Origin: an uncultured Mediterraneibacter sp.
GTDB taxonomy: Bacteria; Bacillota; Clostridia; Lachnospirales; Lachnospiraceae
Reading direction: 5' to 3'
DNA: 64,000 nucleotides
NCBI GenBank assembly: GCA_944384505.1
Contig: CALWTQ010000006.1
Span: forward strand, 1 to 64,000
Below, one piece after another: positions 43,887 to 51,589 of this stretch; position 1 is the first letter of the stretch, and each line of letters opens with the position of its first letter. The notes under the pieces are model-generated. The model searched no databases, was not told where the DNA came from, and was given only the letters and a program-made list of their open reading frames with translations. The translations under genes were made by a program, and so were the position numbers.

Positions 43887-45467
43887 ATGAAAGGGTACAG
43901 AAAATGGACAAAAAGAGCTGTATCGCTGGGGCTTGCAGCCCTGATGACCCTGTCGATGGCCGGGTGTTCAAACGGAGGAGGCTCAAATGGAGGTTCTTCT
44001 TCCGGCGGAGATGACGACACGCTTACGATTTCCTTTGGAGCGCTGGACAATGTTACAAAAGAACAGTGGGAGACAGATTTCCACCAGTTTTTTATGGACA
44101 AGTTCAATATCAAATGGGACTTTAACTACGTAGAGTGGGCTTCCTGGGATGAGAAGATGCGAGTGTGGATCAACTCAGGAGATCTGCCGGACGTATCCAT
44201 CTGGAACTACAACTATACAGATGCAAAAAATTATGCAGAACAGGGACTGCTCTATAAATTTCCGGACGACTGGAAAGAGAGATGGCCAAACGCGGCTATG
44301 GCGTATGAGGCAAGTCCACTGAATACTCAGCTTGAGGAACGATTTGGAGGAACTTATGTGATGCTGCGTCCGACCTATGTATACCATGCGCAGACAGATC
44401 CGATGGTAAATCAGATCGGTGTAATCGGTATCCGGAAAGACTGGGCAGAGGCGGTTGGATTTGAAATTAAAGATGCTTATACAGTTGATGAGATTCTGGA
44501 ATTTGCCCGTTTGATAAAAGAGCAGGATCCGGGCAATCTGGGCAGCAGCCTGATCCCGATCTGCTTTGACCCGGCGAATTCTCTGACATGTTTTGTAAGC
44601 TCTAACAGCAGACATTCGAGAATTGAGACTGCCTTCTATAAAGAGGAGAACGGCGAATATCAGTGGGGACCGGCAGACGAGAGCGTGCTTGAGGCACTTA
44701 AGCTCTATCAGCAGGCGTACAGAGAGGGACTTCTTGACCCGGAATTCTACCTGCTCAACGACAATGATAAAGACAAGTTCTATATCAACGGAACTGTAGC
44801 AGTTTACCACATGGGCGGCGTGGCTGAGTTCCGCCAGACAGTAGATACTGAGATGAGGAACAACCTTCAGCTCAACAGCGACGATGTAGTGCATGAGGCA
44901 ATTCTTCTTGGAAATGATGAGAAATACCACAACATTATCCTTGGTTCCAACTACTGGAGCAGTCTGATCTTCTCTCCGAATATCAGCGATGAGAACTTTG
45001 AAAGAATCATGGATCTGATCGACTGGACATGTACGGAAGCGGGGCAGATAGTCTGCAACATGGGCATTGAAGGAGTTGACTGGGAGTACCAGGACGGAGA
45101 GGCTGTAAGCATCCTTCCGGAGGACACGAGCCTTCTGGATAAATACGGTCCGAGAGTGGAATCTATGTATATCCTTGAGGATGACTTCGCTGTAGTGAAT
45201 CCATCTATCAAGGAAGAATACAGAAACCGTATGAACAGCCTTGCGCAGCTGAAGCTGGATTATGGCCAGGGCGAGTATGATGATATTGATTGGAATCAGG
45301 AATTCCATGTATCGAGGGCAAAAGACCGCGTACAATTTGACTATGGTCAGGAATATGCAAACCTGATCGTGCAGGAAGGTGATCTGGAGACAAACTGGAA
45401 AGCGTGGGTGGATGAAAAGATGCCGCTTGTACAGGAGTATCTGGATGAATTAAACAGCTCTTATTAA
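43887..45467 (+). CDS. ABC substrate-binding lipoprotein (LplA-type)
   Basis: A 526-aa protein. The signal ends at MAGCSNG, followed by a Gly/Ser linker, so it is a lipoprotein facing outward. The size and motifs such as LPDVSIWNYNYTDAKNYAEQG and RPTYVYHAQTDPMV fit the long LplA-type family that binds oligosaccharides. AAAGGAGGATG precedes the ATG. It delivers the substrate to the two permeases; ATPase is not encoded here. Confidence 0.88.
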   Translation: MKGYRKWTKRAVSLGLAALMTLSMAGCSNGGGSNGGSSSGGDDDTLTISFGALDNVTKEQWETDFHQFFMDKFNIKWDFNYVEWASWDEKMRVWINSGDLPDVSIWNYNYTDAKNYAEQGLLYKFPDDWKERWPNAAMAYEASPLNTQLEERFGGTYVMLRPTYVYHAQTDPMVNQIGVIGIRKDWAEAVGFEIKDAYTVDEILEFARLIKEQDPGNLGSSLIPICFDPANSLTCFVSSNSRHSRIETAFYKEENGEYQWGPADESVLEALKLYQQAYREGLLDPEFYLLNDNDKDKFYINGTVAVYHMGGVAEFRQTVDTEMRNNLQLNSDDVVHEAILLGNDEKYHNIILGSNYWSSLIFSPNISDENFERIMDLIDWTCTEAGQIVCNMGIEGVDWEYQDGEAVSILPEDTSLLDKYGPRVESMYILEDDFAVVNPSIKEEYRNRMNSLAQLKLDYGQGEYDDIDWNQEFHVSRAKDRVQFDYGQEYANLIVQEGDLETNWKAWVDEKMPLVQEYLDELNSSY

Positions 45468-45480
45468 ACAGGAGATGACA

Positions 45481-47430
45481 ATGGAGGGAAGGATGGAGCA
45501 GAATAGGTTTATACCCTGGACAGCTATAAAGCTGTCCGGGGGTTTTTGGAAAAAATGGCAGGATAATGTGGCGGAAAACACGTCCAGGGCAATCTACGAC
45601 AGATTTAAAGAGACGGGCAGAATAGAGGCGATGAAACTGGAATGGAAAGAGGGTATGCCAAACAGGCCCCATATATACTGGGATTCGGATATTGCCAAAT
45701 GGATGGAAGGTTCTGCTTATCTTCTGTATCTGAAAGATGACAAAGAGCTCAGAGAGCGTCTGGAGACAATCATTGATTATATCGAGAAAGGGCAGACAGA
45801 AGAAGGCTATTTTAATTCCGCTTATCTTACCTTCAAGCCGGATAAAACTTTTACGGACAGGACAGATCATGAGCTCTATACAGCGGGACATTTTATAGAA
45901 GCGGCAGTTGCGCACTATTACTCAACGGGGAGCGACCGGTTTCTGAAAATGATGATGAAGTTTGCCGACTATATCGAAGAGCGGTTCTGCGTGAAGAAAA
46001 ACACTGTGTTTAAGACGCCGGGCCATGAGGAGATCGAGCTGGCGCTCGTGAGACTCTGGGAGGCTACAGGAGAAGAGAGATACCTTAAGCTTTCCAAACA
46101 TTTCGTGGATACCCGCGGAACAGACAAAAATGAGAGAGTATTCTCTGTGAAGAACGGTACGTTTCCGGCGGATCCGCCGCTGGCAAACCAGCTGTATTAT
46201 AATGATACATATGCTCAGGATGACCGGCCGGCAAGAGAGATGAGAAAGGCCGGGGGGCATGCTGTCCGGGCCATGTATTTCTACACCGCGATGGCGGACA
46301 TTGCAAGAGAATACGGCGATGAAGCTCTCCAGGAGGCGTGCACAAGCCTCTGGGATGACAGCGTGAATCGGAAGATGTACATCACCGGCGGCGTGAGCGC
46401 GGAGCGGTACGGAGAAGCGATCGGCACAGACTATGTGCTGCCGAATGATTATGCATATGCGGAGACATGCGCGTCTGTGGCCATGGCAAACTTTTCCCAG
46501 AGAATGTTCCGCCTCGAACAGGATGGCAAATACATGGACATGATTGAGCGCCAGATGTACAATGGAGCACTGTCGGGTTTGTCCATGGATGGAAAAGGTT
46601 TCTTCTATGATAATGCGCTGCAGTGCAGGCCTGAAGTGGACGACTTCTTTGCCGGGATTCACGCGCTTCCGCTGCTGCCTCCTTACCGGAGACAAGAAGT
46701 GTTTGAATGCTCCTGCTGTCCTCCAAACATATACCGATTTATCGCGGCTCTCGGACAATACTTTTATTCTTCTGGGGGCGGCAGGGTCTACATTCACCAG
46801 TATGGAGAGAGTAATGCGGATGTGGAGATAAACGGACAGAAAGTAACGTTTCAGCAGGAGACAGACTATCCGTGGAACGGTAAGATTCTGATTACCGTGA
46901 AGCCTGAGGCAGATGTGAAGATGACTGTCGCGGTGCGCGTGCCGGGCTGGTGCCTGGAAGGCGCGCAGATCAAGATAAACGGTGTGCCGGCGGATGCTTC
47001 GGATCTGGAGAATGGCTATGTTCTGCTTGAGAATATATGGCATGAGGGTGATACAATAGAACTGTATTTCCCCATGAAAATAGTAAAAATCGAGGGAAAT
47101 CCCAAGATCGTGGAGTCGGCGGGGAAGACCGCGATCATGCGCGGACCGCTCGTCTACTGTGTAGAGGGTGTGGACAACGACTTTGATATCTTCGACCTGA
47201 CCCTCGGCAGAATCGATGAAGAATTCTCCTGTGAAAAAATGGAGATTCAGGGGTATCCGATCGTTGCGGTGAAAGGCAAAGGAATGCTTCACCAGGATCA
47301 CAGCTGGGATGGAAAACTGTACCGACGGTATAAAGCGGATTATAAAGAGACAGAGTTTACAGTCATTCCGTATTTCGCCTGGTGTAACAGGGAAGTATGC
47401 GATATGACCGTGTGGATCAGGAATGATTAG
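45481..47430 (+). CDS. GH127 beta-L-arabinofuranosidase-like enzyme
   Basis: About 649 aa; ATG at 45481 has AGGAG at 7 nt, but 45475 and 45493 are also possible. It has the GH127 (formerly DUF1680) fold. Expected catalytic/zinc residues are E328 and C330 (YAETCAS) and C412/C413 (CSCCPPN), in the same order as in Bifidobacterium HypBA1, where Cys is the nucleophile. No signal peptide, so it acts on imported sugars. It closes the permease arm 13 bp after the binding protein and indicates beta-L-arabinofuranosyl groups among the substrates, or another furanoside. Confidence 0.88.
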   Translation: MEGRMEQNRFIPWTAIKLSGGFWKKWQDNVAENTSRAIYDRFKETGRIEAMKLEWKEGMPNRPHIYWDSDIAKWMEGSAYLLYLKDDKELRERLETIIDYIEKGQTEEGYFNSAYLTFKPDKTFTDRTDHELYTAGHFIEAAVAHYYSTGSDRFLKMMMKFADYIEERFCVKKNTVFKTPGHEEIELALVRLWEATGEERYLKLSKHFVDTRGTDKNERVFSVKNGTFPADPPLANQLYYNDTYAQDDRPAREMRKAGGHAVRAMYFYTAMADIAREYGDEALQEACTSLWDDSVNRKMYITGGVSAERYGEAIGTDYVLPNDYAYAETCASVAMANFSQRMFRLEQDGKYMDMIERQMYNGALSGLSMDGKGFFYDNALQCRPEVDDFFAGIHALPLLPPYRRQEVFECSCCPPNIYRFIAALGQYFYSSGGGRVYIHQYGESNADVEINGQKVTFQQETDYPWNGKILITVKPEADVKMTVAVRVPGWCLEGAQIKINGVPADASDLENGYVLLENIWHEGDTIELYFPMKIVKIEGNPKIVESAGKTAIMRGPLVYCVEGVDNDFDIFDLTLGRIDEEFSCEKMEIQGYPIVAVKGKGMLHQDHSWDGKLYRRYKADYKETEFTVIPYFAWCNREVCDMTVWIRND

Positions 47431-47453
47431 GTGAGCAGCTATTTAGATCATTA

Positions 47454-47767
47454 ACACTTTCCGTCCAAAAGTGTCCGGAAGAGGAGCGGATGTTTGAAAC
47501 GTGTTCTTGGAGAGGGGACATGTGTGTACTGCTCCGTTCCGGAATCTGGGAAGGATCTAAGAAGCCGGAGAGCTGTTTAAGGGCAAAGCGGCGCGCAGGG
47601 TAACTCGTTTCACTCAAACATCCCCTGCGCGCCGCTTAACAACATCTCTCCGCCTTCTAAGATCTTCCATCAGATTCCTCCAAAGTCACAGTCCCCACAC
47701 GCCCCTCTCCAAGAACTTACGCTTCAAACATCCGCTCCCCTTCCTGCGCATTCCTAGACGGAAGTGT
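47454..47767. repeat. Giant fold-back 1 (about 314 nt)
   Basis: Nested inverted segments run from the outer ACACTTTCCGTC (47454) / GACGGAAGTGT (47757-47767), through the perfect 16-bp GGAGCGGATGTTTGAA (47483-47498 with 47723-47738), the 14-bp TTCTTGGAGAGGGG (47504-47517 with 47702-47715), GGAATCTG (47541 with 47671), to the 13-bp GCGGCGCGCAGGG (47588-47600 with 47623-47635). The whole would form one long hairpin. No credible gene is inside. It begins 23 bp after the GH127 stop. Confidence 0.8.
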
Positions 47768-47894
47768 CATTGTCCTAAATAGGCTGAACCGTGCAATTGG
47801 CGCGGCTTGAGGGCCTTCGACCTCGAAAAACTTCCGGCCGCGCCTGCTGCTTGTGACGGCTATATATTCATTAACTTCCGGCTCGAAAGGCCCA

Positions 47895-48156
47895 GAAAAC
47901 AGCCCCATTTCAAGATAAATTCTGCGGGGATGGAGGATGGCGAGGGGCGCCTTCGGAAGGGGATTAGCGAAACTTAAAGTACCGGATACGGATGTTAGGG
48001 CAGCCGGGGCGATTGTCTGAGAGAAGCGAGTTGAGCCCCGGCTGTCCTTGCCTTTAATCCGTATCCGGTACTTTGTAGTTTCCCTTATCCCCTGGAGCGA
48101 AGCCCGGAGCCATCCTCCATCCCCGCAGAATATGTTTTGGCAAGGACTCTGTTTTC
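47895..48156. repeat. Giant fold-back 2 (about 262 nt)
   Basis: A second long hairpin. The perfect 23-bp arm starting ATTCTGCGGGG (47919-47941 with 48109-48131), the perfect 18-bp arm AAAGTACCGGATACGGAT (47976-47993 with 48057-48074), and the apical CAGCCGGGGC (48001-48010 with 48035-48044) are nested; an outer GAAAACAG/CTGTTTTC pair closes it. It lies only 127 bp from fold-back 1. No coding frame is credible. The pair makes most of the 1,178-bp gap between GH127 and the antitoxin gene non-coding structure. Confidence 0.8.
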
Positions 48157-48180
48157 GGACGTTTTTCAAAAGGGCGTTAG

Positions 48181-48211
48181 TGAACTTTATAGCTGTTGAA
48201 CTTTATAGCTG
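48181..48211. repeat. Tandem 15-bp repeat
   Basis: TGAACTTTATAGCTG occurs at 48181-48195 and 48197-48211. It directly precedes copy 2 of the structured element and shares the ACTTTAT string found inside that element. Confidence 0.5.
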
Positions 48212-48218
48212 CAGTGAC

Positions 48219-48420
48219 AAAGAGAAACCCATCAGCCATCTGACTGACGGGTTTCTCTTTATAAGCTAATTAAAAGGAATGAGAGTAAAGTGTGACGTTC
48301 GAAACGTCTATATTTTATAAGGGGGAAGATAGCTGTTATCAACTATCTGGCTATAGTATATCCAAGGAATGTGGACAAAATATGATGAGATTCTAAAAGA
48401 AAAGAGAAAAAAATAAATTG
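48219..48420 (+). ncRNA. Structured intergenic element, copy 2
   Basis: Same order as copy 1: a terminator stem of AAAGAGAAACCC type (48219-48260); AAAAGGAATGAGAGTAAAGT; a variable hairpin GACGTT/AACGTC (48294-48308); TTTTATAAGGGGG; the GATAGCTG/CAACTATC hairpin (48328-48347, one mismatch); then AGTATATCCAAGGAATGTGGA. The arms of the variable hairpin differ from the other copies but still pair. It precedes the antitoxin-integrase pair. Confidence 0.65.
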
Positions 48421-48608
48421 TAAATTAAGAAAGTGGGAAAATTCTCGCGGAAGTAACGTGATGTAAGAAAAAGAAGAGTATAATATGGAAAAGTAACATT
48501 TTATCCTTTGTGGATGAAATGTTAACAAAAAGAAAGAATTTGAATGAAAAATATTGCATTTTGCTTCGAAATTTATTAAAATTAAAGAAAAAGAATGGAG
48601 GGAATCAT

Positions 48609-48881
48609 ATGACAACAGTAAGTCTTCGTTTTGATGATGATATGAAAAAAGAACTTGATGAAATGTGTGAAGAAATGGGGATGAATCTTACTACATTTTT
48701 TATGATATATGCAAAAAAGGTTTTACGTGATCGAAAAATTCCTTTTGAGATTTCCGCACCTGTTGATCCTTTCTATTCTGAATCAAATGTAAAAAGAATA
48801 AAAAAAGCAGATCAGCAGATAAGAGAAGGTAAAGTTGTTGTCAAGAGTATTAGTGAACTGGAGAAAATGGAAGATGAGTAA
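48609..48881 (+). CDS. RelB/DinJ-family antitoxin-like protein
   Basis: A 90-aa protein; GGAGGG precedes the ATG at 48609. The N-terminus is a ribbon-helix-helix DNA-binding segment (TTVSLRFDDDMKKELDEMCE) followed by GMNLTTFFMIYAKKVL, as in DinJ/RelB antitoxins. A YafQ/RelE toxin would normally follow with a short overlap; here the 8-bp overlap is with a tyrosine recombinase fragment. No toxin is seen within 1 kb. It could be an orphan antitoxin or a regulator of the recombinase. Confidence 0.8.
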   Translation: MTTVSLRFDDDMKKELDEMCEEMGMNLTTFFMIYAKKVLRDRKIPFEISAPVDPFYSESNVKRIKKADQQIREGKVVVKSISELEKMEDE

Positions 48882-49542
48882 GATTACATATGCAAAGGGC
48901 AGATTGTATGAGAATCTGATCGTAACCGCATTAGGAACAGGGATGCGCGCGGGGGAACTTCTTGGATTGACAGACGCAGATTTGAATTTCAGAAAACGGG
49001 AGATCACGATCAACAAGACGCTAGTGTATATCAAAGACCTGTCAACCGGAAAATATGTTTTTAAATATCAGACTCCAAAGACAGAGAGCGGAAAGCGCGT
49101 GATACCGATGCAGGAAAGTGTATACAAGGCATTGAGAAAGCAGAGGACTCAGAAAAAAGAAATGCAGATCGCGTCTGATGCATGGGAGCCGTTAAAGGGA
49201 TTTGAAAATCTTGTGTTTGTCGGTAGGAACGGAAAACCAGTATCAGAACATGCTTTTCAGTCCGCGCTTAACTGGATCGTAAATGCGATCAACAAAGACC
49301 GTCAGAAACAGGCTGAGAAAGGTAAAAAGGATTTTGTGCCGATGGAGCACATCTATCCTCACGCGCTCCGGCATACGTTTGCGACAAGGTGCTTTGAAGC
49401 AGGGATTGAAGCAAAGACAGTACAGAAGTATCTCGGTCATTCTTCTGTAGCGATCACGTTGGATATTTACACGCATGTCACGAACGATAAGGCAAAAGAA
49501 GATATGAATAAACTGGAAGAACTCTATAAAAAGATTATATAG
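48874..49542 (+). CDS. Tyrosine recombinase, catalytic domain only
   Basis: A 222-aa protein similar to the C-terminal half of Tn916-type Int. All active-site elements are present: R25 (TGMRAGELL), HALRHTFATR, LGHSS and the nucleophile Y199 (LDIYTHV). The arm-binding and core-binding N-terminal domains, about 160-180 residues, are missing. The ATG at 48874 overlaps the antitoxin stop, and it could be translated by coupling. Either a deletion fused an integrase end to the antitoxin gene, or this is a minimal recombinase. No frameshift is seen. Confidence 0.8.
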   Translation: MSKITYAKGRLYENLIVTALGTGMRAGELLGLTDADLNFRKREITINKTLVYIKDLSTGKYVFKYQTPKTESGKRVIPMQESVYKALRKQRTQKKEMQIASDAWEPLKGFENLVFVGRNGKPVSEHAFQSALNWIVNAINKDRQKQAEKGKKDFVPMEHIYPHALRHTFATRCFEAGIEAKTVQKYLGHSSVAITLDIYTHVTNDKAKEDMNKLEELYKKII

Positions 49543-49588
49543 CAACTCTATAAACAACTATCTATCACCGCAACATTCCAGCAGATAA

Positions 49589-49841
49589 CAAAAGTGTCCG
49601 AAAGGTGTCCAAGACAGTGGAAGCGGAGAGCTATGGACAACGAAAACCCGCTAACCACAAGGGCTAACGGGTTCCGTGTTGTTATAGTTATCTAAAGGAA
49701 TGAGAGTAAAGTGCGGCATCCCGGCTACCGGGATGCCTATACTTTATGAGGGGGGAGATAGTTGTTTTACCAACTATCTGCTTCACAGTATACCCAGAAA
49801 ATGTGTCCAAAGTATGTTTAAACTCTTAACAAAAAAGAAAA
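49589..49841 (+). ncRNA. Structured intergenic element, copy 3
   Basis: It follows the recombinase stop by 46 bp. The order is GTGTCCGAAAGGTGTCC, terminator stem ending GTTGT (49638-49682), TAAAGGAATGAGAGTAAAGT, a 10-bp variable hairpin GGCATCCCGG/CCGGGATGCC, ACTTTATGAGGGGGG, the GATAGTTG/CAACTATC hairpin, and AGTATACCCAGAAAATGTG. It is nearest to copy 1. Both have the GTGYCC direct repeat upstream. It ends at the GH25 gene. Confidence 0.65.
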
Positions 49842-50822
49842 TTATCGTATGCGGATCGTGTTCCCTGCGTAGATCAGGTTGGGGTTGGAGATTCCGTTTA
49901 ATGCCGCCAGAGCGCTGGCAGTGGTTCCGAATTTCTGTGCGATACCGCTGAGAGTATCTCCTGGGAGAATGGTATAATATTGGGCGTTTCCGCCGCTTTC
50001 CGGAACGCGGAGCGTATTTCCCGCGTAGATTTTATCCGGATCGGTGATTCCGTTGAGCCGGGCAAGTTCGGCGGTTGTCGTGCCATAGCGCAGGGCAATT
50101 CCGCTTAGGGTATCCCCGGGCTGGATCACGTAAGTAATATAAGAAGGAGAGGGATCCGGGGAGGGGGACGGGGATGGAGATGGGGAACTTCCGTCCAGGT
50201 AGTTGAGTCCTGCGGAGCGGATGACGGATGGATAGTCCACATATCCGGTATCCAGATCTACATTGCCGTTGACTCCGGGGATGCTTCCCTCGCTGGTGTA
50301 CTGCCAGATCCCGCAGTTTGTGCCGTCAAAAGATGAGGCGTATCGTGCGTACCAGAACGCGTAGCGCTCTGTCAGGCCGGAACCGAGATAGGTGTCCAGG
50401 AAATTACGGTTTGTATAAAACATGGCGAAATACTTATTTCTCTCTATTTCATTACAGAAATTCTCTACGATCTGGCGCGCGAGAGAAGCGGTCATTGTAA
50501 CGCCCTCTCCGGAGGCGTATGCCACGGACGCCTGTTCGATATCGTAGCATACCGGATAGTCCAGCCGATATCCGGAGATTGTCTTTAAGCATCCCTGCGC
50601 TTCCTGAACCGCTGTCTGGGGACTTACTGCATAGCAGAACCAGTAGACTCCGATGGGCAGCCCGATTCGGTTGCATTCGGAGGCATTTCTGTGAAACTGT
50701 TTATCTACAGTATTAAATCCGTATCCTGCGCGGAGCATGGCGAACTGATATCCTGCGGCTTTCACCCGTTCCCAGTCCACCGTACCCTGAAATTCACTTA
50801 CATCAAGTCCTTTATAACTCAT
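49842..50822 (-). CDS. GH25 lysozyme with two LysM domains
   Basis: A 326-aa protein. Residues 1-205 are a GH25 muramidase with GLDVSEFQGTVDWERV and the catalytic acids in CYDIEQ. A Ser-Pro repeat linker (SPSPSPSPSPDPSPS) leads to two LysM repeats (about 228-273 and 282-326) with YVIQPGDTLSGIA and YTILPGDTLSGIA, which bind peptidoglycan. No signal peptide is visible, as in phage-type endolysins or proteins leaving by other routes. It stands alone on the minus strand. Confidence 0.9.
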   Translation of the reverse strand: MSYKGLDVSEFQGTVDWERVKAAGYQFAMLRAGYGFNTVDKQFHRNASECNRIGLPIGVYWFCYAVSPQTAVQEAQGCLKTISGYRLDYPVCYDIEQASVAYASGEGVTMTASLARQIVENFCNEIERNKYFAMFYTNRNFLDTYLGSGLTERYAFWYARYASSFDGTNCGIWQYTSEGSIPGVNGNVDLDTGYVDYPSVIRSAGLNYLDGSSPSPSPSPSPDPSPSYITYVIQPGDTLSGIALRYGTTTAELARLNGITDPDKIYAGNTLRVPESGGNAQYYTILPGDTLSGIAQKFGTTASALAALNGISNPNLIYAGNTIRIR

Positions 50823-50982
50823 GAGATCAACCTTTCAAAATAGACAGCTCCCGGCGTGTAGTGCATGACAGAAATGCTGTCAGGGTGCTGTCGGATTTGA
50901 TTTAATATATGCTGCCGGGCAGGCAGGCGTGATGGGAAATAGAATAGATCAGCCGCGTGCGCGGATTTTTACGTTGGGAATT

Positions 50983-51001
50983 CACTTTTTGTGAAAAAGT
51001 G
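50983..51001. promoter_or_regulatory. Palindrome upstream of the hydrogenase promoter
   Basis: CACTTTTTGTGAAAAAGTG is a palindrome with 8-bp arms, ending 24 bp before the -35 box. It is operator-like and may bind a redox or other regulator of hydrogenase. It does not match the Rex consensus. Confidence 0.45.
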
Positions 51002-51024
51002 CAAAGAATCGGCTGGAAATCTTA

Positions 51025-51053
51025 TTGATTATCCGTCATATCTCCCATATAAT
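51025..51053 (+). promoter_or_regulatory. Promoter of the hydrogenase operon
   Basis: TTGATT (51025-51030), 17-bp spacer and a perfect TATAAT (51048-51053), 58 bp before the first gene. The 289-bp gap contains this and the palindrome but no gene. Confidence 0.65.
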
Positions 51054-51111
51054 ATAAACTGATTGATTATTTTTTATCAATATCATACAAAAGGACTAAA
51101 GGAGGTATCCC

Positions 51112-51585
51112 ATGTTAGATCAGAGCTACTATGACAAGACGGATGAGATCATCGCGGAACATGGCTCAGACCAGGCTTCGCTGATTCCGATCATCCAGGA
51201 CATCCAGACGGAATACCGTTATCTTCCGCCGGAGCTTCTTAATTATGTGGCGGGAAAACTGGGCATCAATGAGGCGAAGGCGTACAGTGTGGCAACTTTT
51301 TATGAGAATTTTTCTTTTGAGCCCAAAGGAAAATATGTGATTAAAGTCTGTGACGGGACGGCCTGTCATGTGCGGAAGTCCATCCCTATACTGGAGAGGC
51401 TGTACAGCGAGCTTGGGCTGTCCGCGGAAAAAGCAACGACTGACGATATGCTGTTTACGCTGGAGACAGTGTCCTGTCTTGGAGCGTGCGGGCTGGCCCC
51501 GGTTATGACAGTGAATGATAAGGTGTATCCGGCTATGACGCCGGATGCCGCGGCGGATTTGATTCGGGAGTTGAGAGGAGCTTAA
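51112..51585 (+). CDS. hndA: NADH-dependent [FeFe]-hydrogenase small subunit (HndA/NuoE-like)
   Basis: A 157-aa NuoE-type protein; AAAGGAGGT precedes the ATG. It has a thioredoxin-like fold with a [2Fe-2S] cluster held by Cys in VCDGTACHVRKS and VSCLGACGLAP. It is part of a trimeric, cytoplasmic hydrogenase that couples NADH and ferredoxin oxidation to H2 release, or the reverse. It is followed 4 bp later by the NuoF-like subunit. Confidence 0.92.
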   Translation: MLDQSYYDKTDEIIAEHGSDQASLIPIIQDIQTEYRYLPPELLNYVAGKLGINEAKAYSVATFYENFSFEPKGKYVIKVCDGTACHVRKSIPILERLYSELGLSAEKATTDDMLFTLETVSCLGACGLAPVMTVNDKVYPAMTPDAAADLIRELRGA

Positions 51586-51589
51586 GCGT

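Noticed and set aside
44175..45335. A 386-codon minus-strand frame inside the binding lipoprotein gene.
   Set aside because: The lipoprotein signal and family motifs are on the plus strand; this is a mirror frame.
45922..47301. A 459-codon minus-strand frame opposite GH127.
   Set aside because: The plus strand holds all GH127 catalytic residues in order; the reverse frame has Cys/His/Arg-rich noise and no start signal.
47454..48156. CRISPR array or tandem repeat explanation for the repetitive zone.
   Set aside because: The repeats are inverted and nested with no regular spacer length; no direct repeat of 23-40 bp recurs.
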